This document shows positions 46,384 through 57,500 of a stretch of DNA of 64,000 nt, piece by piece (positions within the stretch are counted from its first letter, which is position 1; the number at the start of each line of letters is the position of its first letter). Source of the stretch: Lonicera japonica (taxonomy: Eukaryota > Streptophyta > Magnoliopsida > Dipsacales > Caprifoliaceae). Position numbers and translations under genes: made by a program. The DNA lies in contig CM038470.1 of the NCBI GenBank assembly GCA_021464415.1, positions 10,614,394 through 10,678,393 of the forward strand. Reading direction: 5' to 3'. Below the pieces are notes generated by a model. It did no database searches. It worked only from the letters and a program-made list of their open reading frames with translations, and was not told the DNA's origin.

Positions 46384-47969
46384 CTATCTACAGCAAAATA
46401 ACATATGCAAACATTTAATATGCTTATTTATAAAAAATTCCTACTATGTCTTACACACAATTGTCCCAATAGGACATAGTAGGTCCAAGATCCATATTAC
46501 ACAAGGTATTAAGAAAGCTTTGGCTTTTCACTTAAACTTTGTTAATTAGGTAAGCAACATTTGTTAATTACATCCTATGTAATTCTTGGTTTGTTGAGTT
46601 TTACATCTTATGTTTCGGCTTCTCAACACTTTGCCTCAAGGCCCAAAACCGTTTTGATGGCCCGTGAAATCAAACCAACACTTTTCTGATTTATGGATGT
46701 CCGACTTCCATACTATTAATTTATGATGATCTAAGATAACCCCGTTTTGGCAGGCGTCTTCTAAAATAATCATAAAATTAATAGTTATCAGTATTGGAAA
46801 GGCACAAATAATTTCATTTGTTCTAGGGACATGAATATGCAGTCTCACAATAATACAACAGAATATTTAAACATGCATCAACCAAAAAATATGTGATATA
46901 GTATGGCCAGAGAAATAAAGCTACTAATTAACTATGCTCTCCCATCCTTTGTAGCTTTGGACATTCCAAAGTTCTTGGCTATCTTCTCTTGTGATGAGGG
47001 ATCCTCCATCTTCTATGCGAGGTAATTATACAACAATTATACATCCTAATACAAGAGACTAGTAATTGAAACTAGTAATTGAAATTACATTGCAAAACAA
47101 AAAAAAACGACACGCATGCCGTATTTATATATTACAATAAAAACAAGACGACACGCATGCCGTATTTAGTTTGGCCATACTATATCACTATAAATAATAA
47201 CCCTGCAAGTTAGTATTATCCCATAACACAACACATTGCATACTTATAAAAGGAAACATAAATTTAATCAATTATTAAATAAACAATTAGGGGTCGAGGG
47301 GCAGTGCCCCAACGGGGTTTGGGGCAGCGCCCCAACCGGGGTCCGGGGGGTGGACACCCCGGCGGCGGTCCCGCTGATCGGTCAGCGGGCTCGGTGTATG
47401 ACCTGCAAGAGAATCATACTTCTGCCACCGTGGAAAATTTGAACGATTTCAAATTATTTCCTCTAGAAACGTGTCTGATCTTATCAGACAGATTCGTCTA
47501 GACTAATCACATTAATCTGCCCTATCTCGTTAATCAAATCAACGTGAAAGAACCCGATAGCCGTGATCTCATCAAGTCTACCAGATTGCGTAAACCCTAA
47601 ACGAACGATTCTGAAAACGCTAAACATGATAATTGCGGAATTAAAATCACAACAGCATATGATCAACCCTAATCAAAAACGACTTTACAGAATCATGAAC
47701 ATGTCGATAACAGTCATACAATAATCACGTTTTTGACATATCAGATCTCTATTAATCAGATTATAAAGGGACATATCGTATATGTAAACTGATTAACGAA
47801 AACAGAAACATGCTACAGAAAACGATTAACCCATTAATCGATATTACTAAAACCTAGCATGATACTAAAATCCGAATATGAAATTAATCGAAATTTTAAA
47901 CAAGAACAGATCTTCAAGTTATAAAACGATTATAATCATGATCGAAATTAAAGAACAGCAATAACCTCG
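46384..47969 (-). other. Copia 2 untranslated leader
   Basis: A 1.6-kb region between the primer-binding site and gag with no long minus-strand ORF. A 20-bp direct repeat, GACACGCATGCCGTATTTA, lies at about 47111 and 47152, and there is a GC-rich hairpin cluster at 47290-47392. Probably it holds packaging and translation signals. Confidence 0.7.
47290..47392 (-). other. GC-rich cluster of four short inverted repeats
   Basis: Within an AT-rich element this 100-bp block is mostly G and C and contains GGGGCAGTGCCCC (47297-47309), TTGGGGCAGCGCCCCAA (47318-47334), GGGGTGGACACCCC (47347-47360) and CCGCTGATCGGTCAGCGG (47371-47388). Each can form a short RNA stem-loop. Position in the retrotransposon leader suggests a packaging or dimerisation signal; that is inference. 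Confidence 0.75.
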
Positions 47970-47980
47970 CTCTGATACCA
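47970..47980 (-). promoter_or_regulatory. Primer-binding site of copia element 2 (tRNA-iMet type)
   Basis: The minus strand reads TGGTATCAGAGCG immediately inside the 5' LTR, complementary to initiator methionine tRNA. Confidence 0.92.
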
Positions 47981-47981
47981 C

Positions 47982-49312
47982 TGTTAGTTAATTAGGGCAG
48001 TAATCATGCATCGCATACACTAATTTACGCACTAATTATTGAATCCTATGATCTATGCAGTTCAATAAAATCGACAGATGACATACCTTAATCGAGATTT
48101 GATGTCAATGAAACGAACAGGATGGATCTGATCCTTCTGTGTTGTCGTCCTTAGCGTAGAAAACACGACGCCTCTACGGTATGCACACACGAACGATATG
48201 AGATCTTGCTTGGTGTACTAGCGCCCTCTAGGGTTCTCTCTGCAATTTCGAATTTTCTTGCCTCTCTCAATTTCATTCACGGCCAAGAAGAACAAAGGTT
48301 CCCTTTTATAAGGGAACCCTAGTGAGAACCCTAAGCAACAAACGAACTGGGCCCAAGTCCAACTTGGCCCGTTTTAATTCGTTTTGATCCAACTCGTTTT
48401 GGTGTGCGACCCTGTAGGTTTTACACTCTTTGGCCGTACAATTAAAACCCGTTTTATTATACGAACAGTAAGCGGTTTCTAGTAAAACATTACTATTATC
48501 CAAAGGGTATAAAGGTCAAAAACGACACAACCTTAAATTGATATTTCACACATTAACTCATTTTGTCAATCGATATCTAGATTGAACACAAGACCAGGCA
48601 AGTGTCATTCTTGTATAGTTCAATCTTTATTTCTTGATCTCTAAGTATAATTAATCCAAAACAAATGACATCTCATTTGTGCATGGCCATGCAAATATTA
48701 ATTACACTTATCAAGGGGCCCAACGATATCTCTCTCAATATATGAGAGTGACAAATCCCATCTTGATCAACCACATACCTCTACATAGTTCATAGTATGC
48801 TCGGTCATCATCTTTATAATTACTCGGTCAAGAGCAACGTTTGATAATGCCTGACATGCTAATCCCTATGTTGGTAACCATGGCGATCTCAGGTCTGAGG
48901 ATAATACGATATCACAAATGGGGAACATCACTGATGACATTATGTAACACTCCTCGCGATGTCCCCAAAGCGGGTCAGTCCAATACTTTGTTCCCTAACA
49001 AGTATCAGTATGTTCAGCTTGATATCTCCATATCCATGACTTGTGGAACATAGTCATCAGCTGACCCATACTCTAATCATTATATCAATGTGATCCTAGG
49101 TTATTGATACATGATTAGGGACATCTAAACAATATTATTATTACATTACTAGCATCCCACAATCTAGTCACGTACTTGATGAACTAGTATTAATAAATAT
49201 TATTTACAAGAGATTATAAAGTAAAATAAATAAACTTTATTAATAACAATAAGCATAAGATATCCAAGTATAAATCATAATCTATGAATAGTCCTAGGAC
49301 ATATCTCTTTCA
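47982..49312 (-). repeat. 5' LTR of copia element 2
   Basis: 1331 bp, nearly identical to 41072-42403. It is flanked on the right by the duplication ATAAT. Confidence 0.95.
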
Positions 49313-49317
49313 ATAAT

Positions 49318-50552
49318 TGTTATAGATCAAAGTTTTTATTGAACTTTTTACACATTTGCGTTTGATAATATGGTTTAGAACTTACTTTCCTATGAGCTAG
49401 GTCCCAATTTTGAGTTGCCAATTCTCTCCCTTCTCCAATTCAAATAACAAGTGTATCTAATAGTACATCGCTTAAAAAAGCTTGAAGAAAAACATTTAAG
49501 GTGTGTTTGATTGCCCTTATTTTTCATGAAAATTATAGTTTTTTTCACCCAAGTTGCCACTTTTGTGATATTTGATTGGCAAAATTTTTCATGCAGTCAA
49601 ATTCCATCTTTTGTCACTATTCATGCACTTTTTCACGTAAAACTTGAAAACATTTTATTTGGAGGGGGGCTTGTTTTTATTTTCTAAGCAATTGGCACAT
49701 TTTTATAGACAAAGTGTTACCTACTTTCTACATTAAAAATGCCATAACTTAAAATAAAAAATTCAAAATTTAATAAAAAATTCAAAATTTAATAAAAATT
49801 TAATATTTAAAATTTACTAATCAAGCTCAATTAAACAAGATCCATCATGACTATAAATTATGTTAAAAAAATCCCAATAATTTTTTCTACATTAAAAATG
49901 CCATAATACAACAAATATTTTCTGGTTAGAAAATTAAGGCAATCAAACACATTTAATTGACATTTTCCATACAACTCAATTCTAGGCAATTCAATTACCT
50001 AAAACTTATTTTTTTTCAATACAAATTCCATACTTGCAATCAAGCGTACCCTTAATTCTTTACTTCACAAGTATCTTTTTATTTATTATATTATGTGATT
50101 CCCTTAATCGTTTTAATTAATATTTCTTCCCACCATATACCCTATCCGAAACAAACCTTACAACTCTAAATTTGTAATGCAAAGCTACTCATTTCGTCCT
50201 TACAGTCATACATAGGGTGACTATGGCTATTGTAGTACAAATGCACAACATGTTTAACTACGGGTGGACTTAGAAATTTGAGTTGGGACGAATTTACATA
50301 ATTTTAAGAAATTTTTGCATGTATTAAAATAACTAGAAGTGAAAACCCTATATTTGGTAAAAAAAACTTTGACATTTCGAGTACGTAGTTAAACTTGAAC
50401 TGTATCTAAGTTGTTGACTGGTTTATTGAAACTTGGGGCATTCAAAATGGTTTGTGTGTAGATACTTTTTATATTTGTGACAGGCACTCTAGACAATTTC
50501 TTTTCTATATTTAGCGAATATGTTGTATTCATAAACTACCTAAAAAACATTG
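49318..50552. other. Non-coding spacer with one MITE-like repeat
   Basis: AT-rich; besides the repeat at 49498-50053 there is no recognisable feature. Confidence 0.5.
49498..50053. mobile_element. MITE-like element with AAGGTGTGTTTGATTGC termini
   Basis: The left end AAGGTGTGTTTGATTGCCC and the right end, read inward as AAGGGTACGCTTGATTGCAAG, pair as an imperfect 20-bp inverted repeat. The interior is AT-rich with no ORF and repeats the word 'acattaaaaatgccataa' (about 49730 and 49890). Target duplication is not clear (TTAA present at both edges). Confidence 0.55.
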
Positions 50553-50560
50553 ACTCCAAT

Positions 50561-51254
50561 CAAGGGCAGAGCCAGTACCCCCCCCCCCCCCCCCCCCCCC
50601 CCTGGCCCCCCTTCCTTTTATGTTTGATTATATATATATAGAGGGCCTCATGTGAAAATTTTAATTTTTCAAGGTACCTATGTGAAAATATTTATTCTTT
50701 AGGGCACCTGTGTAAAAGTTTTAATTATATAAGATCCTATGTGCTTTGGATTCCGGCCCTTAAATGCTACACAGTTGTACTCCATTTGTGCTTCAAACTT
50801 AATCCTAATCGTATATTTAAATTTTATTAAAGGCATCTATTCTCAATCCACAACAAATGCATACTTAACCGAAAAATTAAATGCTTTTTCAAAAGTTGAA
50901 ATTTTTTTAAGCTATTATTTAGTTTTAAATGTGATATTTAATTGTGGCATTTTATTGTTTTTTAATAGATTAAATCGTGTCCAAAAGCAATCACACTCTT
51001 TTTAGCTATGGCCTTCTCCTAGTCCATTATCGTTGATTTCTCTAATGGCGGTGGTTATCACAATCATCTCTCTCAACGGAACGACCATTATTGTCGATGC
51101 TCTAGCGCTGGTCTTGTTTCCTCCAACGGTTACTTCTCTCTACCATTCTACGGCATTTTCGCCATTGCCTTTCTTTTCAACATGTCAGCTCCTATTCATT
51201 CTCTTGGCATAATAAATTTTGAACCCCCTTCGTTGAAATCTTGACTCCGCCCTG
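50561..51254. mobile_element. Non-autonomous hAT element, 694 bp
   Basis: The ends CAAGGGCAGAGCCAG and, read inward, CAGGGCGGAGTCAAG form an imperfect inverted repeat of the common plant hAT type (CAGGGGCGGAGCCA). An 8-bp duplication flanks it with one mismatch, ACTCCAAT (50553-50560) and TCTCCAAT (51255-51262). A 25-base C run lies at 50578-50602. Short ORFs inside show no transposase motif. Confidence 0.75.
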
Positions 51255-51381
51255 TCTCCAATAATACAATTTAAGGCATTTTCTCTCTATTTAATTTTAT
51301 TTAGATAATTATATCAAATATAGATAATGCATTATAAATTTTGAGGCGTGCTTTTTAAAAAATAAAAAATTTTATGGATAA

Positions 51382-51675
51382 GCGTCCATTTGATAACAAC
51401 ATATAAAAAGAAAATAAAAATAGTTGATTTTTTTGAGAAGTTGAAAATAAGTTGAGACATGTGATGAATATGTCTTCTTACTTTATGGATTTTTTTTCAT
51501 GTAATTTTTTTCTTTATGGTCGAGTAAGAAAAGAATTTCACAAAAAATAATAAAAGATGGATGACATTTATTTATAAAAATGAGTATAAGATAGAAAGAA
51601 TCTTATTACATACCTCAACTTGTTATACAAATCAAGTGTTTTTTTTTATCATTGTTCATATTCTTATCCAACGGA
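51382..51675. mobile_element. MITE-like element, family shared with 54484-54884
   Basis: It starts GCGTCCATTTGATAACAACAT. The interior phrase 'gagaagttgaaaataagttg' followed by 'agacatgtgatga' recurs at 54664. The right end pairs weakly with the left. No ORF. Confidence 0.5.
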
Positions 51676-52705
51676 GTATAAAAAATATAGTAGGAAAAAT
51701 TGTCTAAAATTTTTAAAAAGAAAATAATATGTGATATTGGTGTACAACGTAAAATATTATATATAGATAACCAAATTTGAAGGGAAGCCGACCCTGGCCC
51801 TAGTGTAGGTCCCCGCGCATATGGTTAACACACATGAAAAAATGAGCTGAATCTAATCAACCCTAACCAGCCAACCTACCTACCTAAAACTTTACACCTT
51901 TGCACCTCCCAGCCTAAAATAAAAATATTAATATCGTTCCTAAAGTAATGGATTGCAATAAAAAATTCCCAAATTAAAACATCTGTACAGTTTTTATTGA
52001 AAAGATGTACATATCTGCCTCAAATTATTATTTTGATAACGTTAATTATGATATGTCTTGCATAAGATGATAAGAGCATTTCAACAAATTCTCAGACCAC
52101 GCATATTTCACCATTAATTTTCTTATAATGCCTAACTCACGGACAGTAAAACCAATTGAATTTTACAGACTAATTTCGACCGCATATATATCTTCTACAC
52201 GTTTGAACATGTATTTAACCGTGTTTTAATAATTTACATACTTTTACCCCATAATTACATTATTTATATTTAGTAATTGCTTATTAGTTTTTACCAAATC
52301 TTTTCATTATTTTCTAAAATAGTAATTACTTAAACCCTTCTTTTATATATATAAATTTAGCCTCCTACTCCTATGAGCCACTCACCGGGGTACACAAACA
52401 AGCTAAAAGGCCGCTGTCCACTTTTAAACATATTTGCAATAGATGTTTTTAGTCTTTTTTAAAATAATCTAATTAATTAGTTTTACAACAAAAGTTAGAC
52501 TTGTTAGAATCAAACGTTACATGATAACACTATACAAACCGGCACGAAGTTATAAGTTAATGGGTTAATCCTTAACGAATTTAGGTGATTATCGGAGTTC
52601 ACTCGTTTGAAATGAAATGATAACGAATTGGCTAAGGGTTTACAATTAATAAATACGGTCAATGTTAGACCCCTTAATTTTTGTTGTAATGAAATCAATG
52701 TTGGC
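51676..52705. other. AT-rich non-coding spacer
   Basis: No gene, RNA gene or defined repeat was recognised. Confidence 0.5.
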
Positions 52706-52990
52706 AATGGCATTGTAGCCTAATAGCATCCTCTCTGAAATTGTATTAGAGAGGTCACAAGTTTAAAACTCATGGACGTGGTATTCGAACTTAATAAAGT
52801 GGTTCTCTTACCACCTCTTATATGGGTGGTGGTTGATGATGATAAATATGGTATTGTTCGTGGCAGTTTGTCCACCCTTTGTGGATGGTTGGTGATATGT
52901 CCACCTCTTATGTGGGTGGTTGTTGATGATGATGCATATGATATTATTCGTGGCGGTTCGTATAGATATTTATCCTTACTTTTTGGTGAT
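52706..52990 (+). repeat. SINE-like head followed by a 90-bp tandem duplication
   Basis: TAGCCTAATAG (52716-52726) resembles an internal Pol III A box and AGTTTAAAACTC (52760-52771) a degenerate B box at tRNA-like spacing. After it, a unit starting 'ccacctcttat.tgggtggt' and ending 'attcgtggc.gttcg'-type words occurs at 52811-52870 and 52901-52960, with a half-copy between. Because the unit is a multiple of three, it yields an ORF with a repeated PPLxWVVVDDD peptide, which I do not consider a gene. Confidence 0.45.
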
Positions 52991-53518
52991 TTTAGCTAGT
53001 CATTCTTCATTCAATTCATGCATATTTTTCTAGTGAAAAAAAATGGATTTTTTTATAAAAATAATTATTTCCTTCACGAATATTATCGGGTTGTGTCTTG
53101 TCACACAACAACAAACTGAGTTGTATACGAATTCGAAAACTCACCGGATAGTTTATTGGGTGGTGGCAAAATTTATACTAATTCGTTAAGACCCGAAAAG
53201 AAATTGAGACTAACCGAATTGTAAGTAGGTCTACCGTAAAAGCCTTCGTATATTAATAATTTTGAGGAAAAAATCAATTTTATTACTCTACATAGGTTAT
53301 AAATTAATGGAGTTTTAGTTCAAAAAAATCTTTTTTGATTTATTTATTTTTAATAAAGTTATTCTCCAAGAGATTTTGAGTTGAGCCGGATGAAGTCACG
53401 TCTAAATTTTTTTTATCATAAATTTGGGGGAAGAATAATTGTTGTTCGGTGAAAAAATCGATTTCTTTGATGAACTAAATATTTAATAGTATAAGGTATC
53501 TTTGATAAATACAAATCA
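52991..53518. other. AT-rich non-coding spacer
   Basis: Contains words such as 'acccgaaaagaaat' and 'ttgggtggtggc' reminiscent of decayed transposon relics; no feature could be delimited. Confidence 0.4.

Positions 53519-53611
<93 letters not shown>
53519..53611. repeat. (ATT)n microsatellite, about 30 units
   Basis: A pure trinucleotide run of about 90 bases. Confidence 0.95.
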
Positions 53612-53892
53612 TATGACTCTAGTAAAGTCCCCATTTGTACCGGAAGTCTTTTTAAATTTGTGGAGCAAATTCACTAATTAATATTCCCTGTGACAAATAT
53701 GCGTCTGTAAGCTAAGCCAACTCAGATTTTTTACAGATAGTAAGGCTAGCATGGTCCTATAAAATATAATTAATTAATTTAGCATAAGAAATAGAGATTG
53801 AGTATCACTAACCACCCTAAAAATATAATCAACCAATTTTGTGTAGTTCAAAAAGTTGATCATAACCCTAATTAATTAATTTTGTTCAAAAT

Positions 53893-53926
<34 letters not shown>

Positions 53927-55431
53927 GTAAACTGTCAGTAGTATTATAAAACGAACGATCACCATAGAAAACAAACCTAGACATGCAGATCGACCCTTTA
54001 ATTTGTTCCAAAATAAAGAACATGTACGTAATGCTAGGTAGCTAAGCAGATATTTGCAAGCCAATTCCAACCGTCCATCGTACGTTAATTAGTCACTTTC
54101 TATATCTCGTGGAGTAGTTAATGAACAAATCCAAAGTCAAGATTGCTTTTAATCTTGATTGGGGCTGGCTTAAGTTCATGTAATAATTCAGTTTGTATAA
54201 AAAGCAAAAGACTTTTTTTTATATGATCTTGATATATAAGATATATTTAATTGTCATTTATGAATATTTGACTAATAATTTAATATGAGCTGCATGCGAT
54301 CACTAAATAGGATGTATGATCGAGGTAACCAATGGCCCCAAACCCTAGAATTAGCCAAAGACATTGGAAATTGATTAGTTTTAATTAAATTGATTAGTGC
54401 TGGAGGAGGATATATGTCACTTAATTCGTCTCGACCATCACAATGGATAATAGTTTGGAACATGTAATAGAGATACTATTACTAGCCCATTTGATAACAA
54501 TATAAAAAAAATTGAAAAATGGGACTTCTTTAGAAAAAAATTATGCAAAAGAATTAGGGAATTATTTCAAAAAAATATTAATTCCTGGATTTTTTTGAAG
54601 AATTTTTTGTCACACAAGACCTTTTGCCCTATTTTCAATAAAAATAAATTACTTGATTTGTGCGAGAAGTTAAAAAATAAGTTAAGACATGTGATACTCT
54701 TCATCTCATGGTTATTTTTATGAGCAGATATACTTCATCCTTCATTATTATTCGAAAGAAAATTTGTATATGAAAAAAGTCAAAAAAATAGAAAGACATC
54801 TCACTACATGTCTCAACTTATTTTTCAATTTCTCACAAAAATTAATTGTTTTTCTTATTATTTTTCATATTATCAAATAGACCCAAATATGTCTTCTTCC
54901 TCAACATAGTATTCCGGTGGAAAAATTATAATTTCTAATTATCTCACCTGTAAATTTTTTGAATAATTTTGACATATTGAATAGTCCAAGCATGACCCAA
55001 TGATTGATCACTGCTAGTTCAAAATAACGAATTTGACTGATAACTCTGCGAGTATGAGTTAATTGAGATGCGCAAAAACTAACTTGAATACTTTGTGAGA
55101 ATGAACCGAAAAAACAAACAAATAAACTATCCCTATTGTCATATCTTTTTTAGATAACATGTAAATGTTTAAAATCAATGTTTAGTTTTATAAATGCCAT
55201 GTAATCTTAGGGCAATCTATTGACAAGGTTAATTTAGGATGATATTATTACTAAATTAATATATAATTTTAAAAATAAGTAGTTTAATTTTTGAAAGTAA
55301 TATTATAATCTAATAAAAATAATTATTATTTTGATAATATGAATAACTTTAATTTAATGGTGTTATGAAAACATTTGGAGTTACCTCAATTCTATGGATT
55401 TTTAACGGCCTTGCAATGCGCGTGTGCCAGA
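53612..55431. other. Non-coding spacer with one MITE-like repeat
   Basis: It has an (AT)n run at about 53896-53923 and the repeat at 54484-54884. No genes were recognised. Confidence 0.5.
54484..54884. mobile_element. MITE-like element with GGGTCTATTTGATAA-type termini
   Basis: The left end AGCCCATTTGATAACAATAT and the right end, read inward as GGGTCTATTTGATAATAT, form an inverted repeat extended by 'gaaaaat'. The interior shares 'agacatgtgat' and 'acatgtctcaactta' with 51382-51675. No ORF; no clear target duplication. Confidence 0.6.
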
Positions 55432-55439
55432 GAAAAGAT

Positions 55440-56578
55440 CATGGTTCAAAGTATCGGACGATACTGATCCGATATGGCCGATACCGAGTTAGAATAGGGG
55501 GTGCCGAACAGCTATTATGACCCGATATAATTAAATTCACGGTATTTTAAAATATGATCGATTTTTTACCGAAATCACACCGGGTCGCTGATATTTCACC
55601 AATATTTCACTTTGTATTGCCAAAAAAAAGGTGGCTAAAGAGACATAATTGAATAAAGTGACTAAAGTTACAAAAATACAAAAAAAAAACAAAAAAAAAA
55701 CAAAAGTTGCTGCATGTTGGACTTTGGAGACTTGGAGTGTAAATTAGCAACTATTGAAAAAAAAAACTGTTGATTTGTTCCAAAGTAATTTGCTAATCTT
55801 TGCTTAATTAAATTGACAACTATTGAAAAAAAAAACTGTTGATTTATATGTCCAATTATTCCAAAGTAATCTGTTAATCTTTACTTAATTAAGTTGATTT
55901 GTCATAGACATAACATCTCAGGAGGCGGAATATATAGTTATGGTTTTGGCACTAGTTATGGAAGTTCTGCACAAGATTATACTAGTAGTGAAGGATCAAA
56001 TGACAGTATTGCTGCTCTTGGTGGTTATTATGGAAGTGATCATGGAACGTATCATGATAGATCTTCAGGTAGCAGCGATTATCAGGGATTTGGGTATTAT
56101 CATCACCATGGCCAACCAAATTTTTCTGATTATGGGTCATCTTGCCATTCCTCTCAACCTTACCCCACAAGTATCAATTTTCAGCTTCCTTTATATCCTC
56201 ATTCCTCATTGCTGGAGTTCTTGAGTAATAATGATAATTATAACCATATCATTTTTCTAGGTCTAATTGAACTTATATTTAAGATATTTGTACTTTATAA
56301 GATTGTATTGTTATATGTTTATTGAATTATGATGTAATATTATATCACCAAGTGCGACCGCTGATGGTATTTCGATATAAGTTATGAATTTGTAATGTTA
56401 TTATACTTATCTAATTGATCCATCTTATTAATCTCATACTTTAAAAAAATCAATATTTTTTTGTGATTTTTTGGCCTTTTAAATAATGAATCGATCCGTA
56501 TCGCCGAAACCGATATCGATATTCGAGTTAAAAATTGAGTGGCTGAGTTAGCCTCTGAAACCGTGACTTTGAACCATT
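55440..56578 (+). mobile_element. hAT-type element, 1139 bp, carrying a Tyr/Gly/Ser-rich ORF
   Basis: The ends CATGGTTCAAAGT and, read inward, AATGGTTCAAAGTCACGG form an imperfect inverted repeat. A perfect 8-bp duplication, GAAAAGAT, flanks it at 55432-55439 and 56579-56586, as expected for hAT. Subterminal regions are full of 'cgatat' and 'gccgata' words. A tandem duplication of about 70 bp lies at 55748-55892. The interior carries the end of a protein-coding exon but no catalytic transposase domain, so the element is non-autonomous. Confidence 0.8.
55922..56325 (+). pseudogene. Low-complexity Tyr/Gly/Ser-rich terminal exon inside the hAT element
   Basis: The frame is open from before a splice-acceptor-like CATCTCAG (55914-55921) to TGA-less TAA/TGA at 56323-56325. 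The product contains YSYGFGTSYGSSAQDYTSSE, ALGGYYGSDHGTYHDRSSG and DYQGFGYYHHHGQPNFSDYG, a disordered, prion-like composition, then a hydrophobic tail. I infer the last exon of a hAT transposase or of a captured host gene; I cannot decide which. No start codon of its own is convincing. Confidence 0.4.
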
Positions 56579-56586
56579 GAAAAGAT

Positions 56587-56937
56587 GGACCAATTCGTCG
56601 GCTTTAGGCCCACCGACCTAACAAAAGTTAGATATTTAGAACTGTTTTATCGTAAAATTAAGAGAGAATATTTTTCTCTACCTATAAATTTTATCATATA
56701 TTTTTATGGGTACATTAAGGTTATTTTTAATAGTAATTTTTATTTTTCATTGTTATCTTACGTATTAATGTTATTTTACAACATTTTTATTTCTAATTGC
56801 CAAGTTTTTTATATGGATAGGAAAGTTTTAAAATATTGATCTCTAATGGTACTTCATTTCTTTCTTATTTGACATTTATTATTTGGCATTTATTTAAAAA
56901 TGAAAGATAATTAGTGAGGTTCTTACATCCAATGAGA
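56587..56937. other. AT-rich non-coding spacer
   Basis: No feature recognised. Confidence 0.5.
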
Positions 56938-56942
56938 ATGTG

Positions 56943-57225
56943 TGTAACACCCCGGGCTCCGACTCTAGCAGGATATTGTCCGCTTTGGGCTACATGGTCC
57001 TACTCACCCTCACGACTTTGTTCTTAGCAGGGCTACATGATCTCACTCACCCCCCAAAACACGTCATATCGGTTAGGCTTCATGGTCCTACTCACCCTCA
57101 CGACTTTGTTCTTAGCAGGGCTACATAATCCCACTCACCCCCCAAAACACGTCCTATCGGTTAGGTTTCCAGGTGCACATATATGGGTCTCAAGGTTTCC
57201 CCCACTTTCCGATGTGGGATTTACA
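56943..57225 (-). repeat. 3' LTR of the TRIM, with internal duplication
   Basis: It is 88 bp longer than the partner LTR because the block 'catggtcctactcaccctca' through 'cgtc.tatcggttagg' is present twice (about 56990-57077 and 57078-57165). Confidence 0.88.
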
Positions 57226-57300
57226 TCCTCCCCCCTTTAAGGGGACCGACGCCCTCGTCGTTGGCACACCGTACTTTGTGGGGTCCGTTCTAATACCATT

Positions 57301-57495
57301 TGTAACACCCCGGGCTCCAACCCTGGCAAGATATTGTCCGCTTTGGGCTACATGGTCTCACTCACCCTTACGACTTTATTTTTAGTAGGGCTACATGATT
57401 CCACTCACCCCCCAAAACGCGTCCTACCAGTTAAGTTTCCAGGTGCACATATATGGGTCTCAAAGTTTCCCCCACTTGCCGATGTGGGATTTACA
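57301..57495 (-). repeat. 5' LTR of the TRIM
   Basis: 195 bp; it carries the block once and differs from the other LTR at scattered positions as well. Confidence 0.88.
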
Positions 57496-57500
57496 ATGTG

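Larger units (their letters stand above)
41072..49312 (-). mobile_element. Complete Ty1-copia retrotransposon, 8241 bp (Angela/TAR-like)
   Basis: LTRs of 1332 bp (41072-42403) and 1331 bp (47982-49312) differ at about five positions by eye. A perfect 5-bp duplication, ATAAT, flanks the element (41067-41071 and 49313-49317). Coding is minus: gag, protease, integrase, RT, RNase H in one frame interrupted only by two stop codons. A tRNA-iMet primer-binding site and a purine tract sit at the expected junctions. A 1.6-kb leader precedes gag. Lineage is inferred from LTR length and RNase H wording. No env-like ORF is present. Confidence 0.95.
56943..57495 (-). mobile_element. TRIM (terminal-repeat retrotransposon in miniature), 553 bp
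   Basis: Two LTRs both start TGTAACACCCCGGGCTCC and end GATGTGGGATTTACA: 56943-57225 (283 bp) and 57301-57495 (195 bp). A perfect duplication, ATGTG, flanks the element (56938-56942 and 57496-57500). The 75-bp interior has a purine tract on the minus strand (complement of TCCTCCCCCCTTT, 57226-57238) and a tRNA-like primer-binding site, TGGTATTAGAAC (complement at 57287-57298), two bases from the right LTR. So it is transcribed leftward. No coding capacity. Confidence 0.92.

Noticed and set aside
47236..47501. Two plus-strand ORFs in the GC-rich block
   Set aside because: They are on the strand opposite to the copia element and follow from its GC-rich hairpin cluster.
52772..52999. 75-codon ORF with repeated PPLxWVVVDDD
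   Set aside because: It is explained by a tandem DNA duplication with unit length divisible by three; no start context or promoter.
53519..53611. Possible CRISPR-like or satellite array
   Set aside because: It is a simple ATT microsatellite; no spaced repeats are present anywhere in the window.
56940..57385. Overlapping plus-strand ORFs of 62-70 codons
   Set aside because: They fall in the TRIM LTRs, which are non-coding; the repeated peptide reflects the LTR duplication.
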